From Oryzias latipes (taxonomy: Eukaryota; Chordata; Actinopteri; Beloniformes; Adrianichthyidae), in contig NC_019869.2 of assembly GCF_002234675.1 (NCBI RefSeq), forward strand, positions 7,193,026 to 7,257,025: a stretch of DNA of 64,000 bases. The letters are read 5' to 3'. Of the stretch, positions 63,270 through 64,000 are shown piece by piece (position 1 is the first letter of the stretch; the number at the start of each line of letters is the position of its first letter). The position numbers were made by a program, and so were the translations under genes. The notes beneath the pieces were generated by a model. That model made no database searches. It had not been told where the DNA came from and saw nothing but the letters and a program-made list of their open reading frames with translations.

Positions 63270-64000
63270 GACTATGGTAGCTCTGATTGGTTAATGGCAT
63301 CTGAACGAGAGGACACAGGTGAAGCCAATTTCTCATTGAAACCGGCAGAAACTGGTTTTTCTGTGGATTCCTAAATACCTGATCTTCACTTGGTTTCAAA
63401 GACAGCATGGAGTACTAATTTTTTTTATAAATTATTTCACCTAAATTCATCAGTGTGGCCACCTTACAAATCAAATGCAGGTCGATGAAGGTGAAGGTTT
63501 TGGCCACTTGGTGGCAGCAGAAACAAGCCACAAAAAGAGCCACCATGGTTATGAATGTAAGTATTTTTCATCTTTGGAAATCAAATCAAAAATCAAATAG
63601 GTTTTTTAGCTTAACTTCTAAAAGCCAAAAATAGAACTGACAGAACCCATCATATCAATAAACTTAACTTTTGCCTTCTTGCCTGTGCAATGAACCGTTT
63701 GACTGTTGCCTCTTAAATAATTCCAGAGATCAAATGACAGAAACTGAAATTAAACATAAACGAATGCTTCAGGGGATTATGACATTTTACAATTTTGGTT
63801 TTGATGAGATAACATTTTGAGTCCAATCAAAGTTTTGAAATTAAAAACTCTATGATGATCTGTTTTAAAGTATTTAAATGTGTTTTCAATCAAAATTAAA
63901 GCATGTTTTTATCCATGTTAGTGTATGAGGTGGATTACCAAAAACGCTCCACGGATCTACTCCGGGTTCAGCCCTTTGGTTAAATTTTAAAAACCCTTTG
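63270..64000. other. Upstream flank of the cathepsin gene
   Basis: AT-rich. No gene, exon or named repeat seen to the window end. Confidence 0.5.

Overview
The window is vertebrate nuclear DNA, almost certainly from a teleost fish. The genes have many short exons with GT/AG introns. The gene set (a PABPC1-type gene, LIX1L, SF3B4, SV2A, cathepsin S) matches a known vertebrate neighbourhood, and the introns are full of fish-type DNA transposons, a tRNA-derived SINE and LINE tails. A medaka-like (Oryzias) fish is plausible, but the species is inferred only. No CRISPR array, operon or other prokaryotic feature is present.

Layout. 351-7040 (+): the 3' part of a cytoplasmic poly(A)-binding protein gene (end of RRM4, linker, MLLE domain, spliced 3' UTR). 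7615-9240 (-): a small TATA-driven gene for a secreted 97-aa apolipoprotein/type-IV antifreeze-like protein, convergent with the first gene and about 100 bp from its end. 9.3-14.1 kb: intergenic DNA with a SINE, an odd palindromic minisatellite and repeats. 14335-20697 (+): lix1l, six coding exons, 353 aa. 24411-30308 (+): sf3b4, six exons, 399 aa. About 31.1-55.7 kb (+): sv2a, one noncoding and twelve coding exons, 737 aa. 61547-63199 (-): a cathepsin S-type cysteine protease, seven exons, 327 aa, with all catalytic residues. Exon chains were joined by hand from splice sites and reading frame, and each complete chain closes in frame at a stop codon.

The genes are independent housekeeping or tissue genes: mRNA poly(A) binding, U2 snRNP splicing, a synaptic vesicle transporter-like glycoprotein, a LIX1-family protein, a lysosomal protease and a lipid-binding plasma protein. 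They share a neighbourhood, not a pathway.

The rest of the window is mostly mobile DNA. It includes six or seven piggyBac-like TTAA MITEs, all between 35 and 54 kb; a 3.7-kb pogo/mariner-like element split by a LINE with an intact 629-aa reverse-transcriptase ORF; two smaller relatives of that element; hAT, Harbinger-like and Tc1-like MITEs; a 1.1-kb fold-back element; L2-, RTE- and other LINE fragments; and a roughly 600-bp repeat present in at least seven copies. I found no convincing new biological system. The best leads are the MITE cluster, the fold-back elements, a perfect 22-bp hairpin in lix1l, the palindromic minisatellite at 12 kb and an unidentified coding-like stretch at 12.6-13.2 kb.
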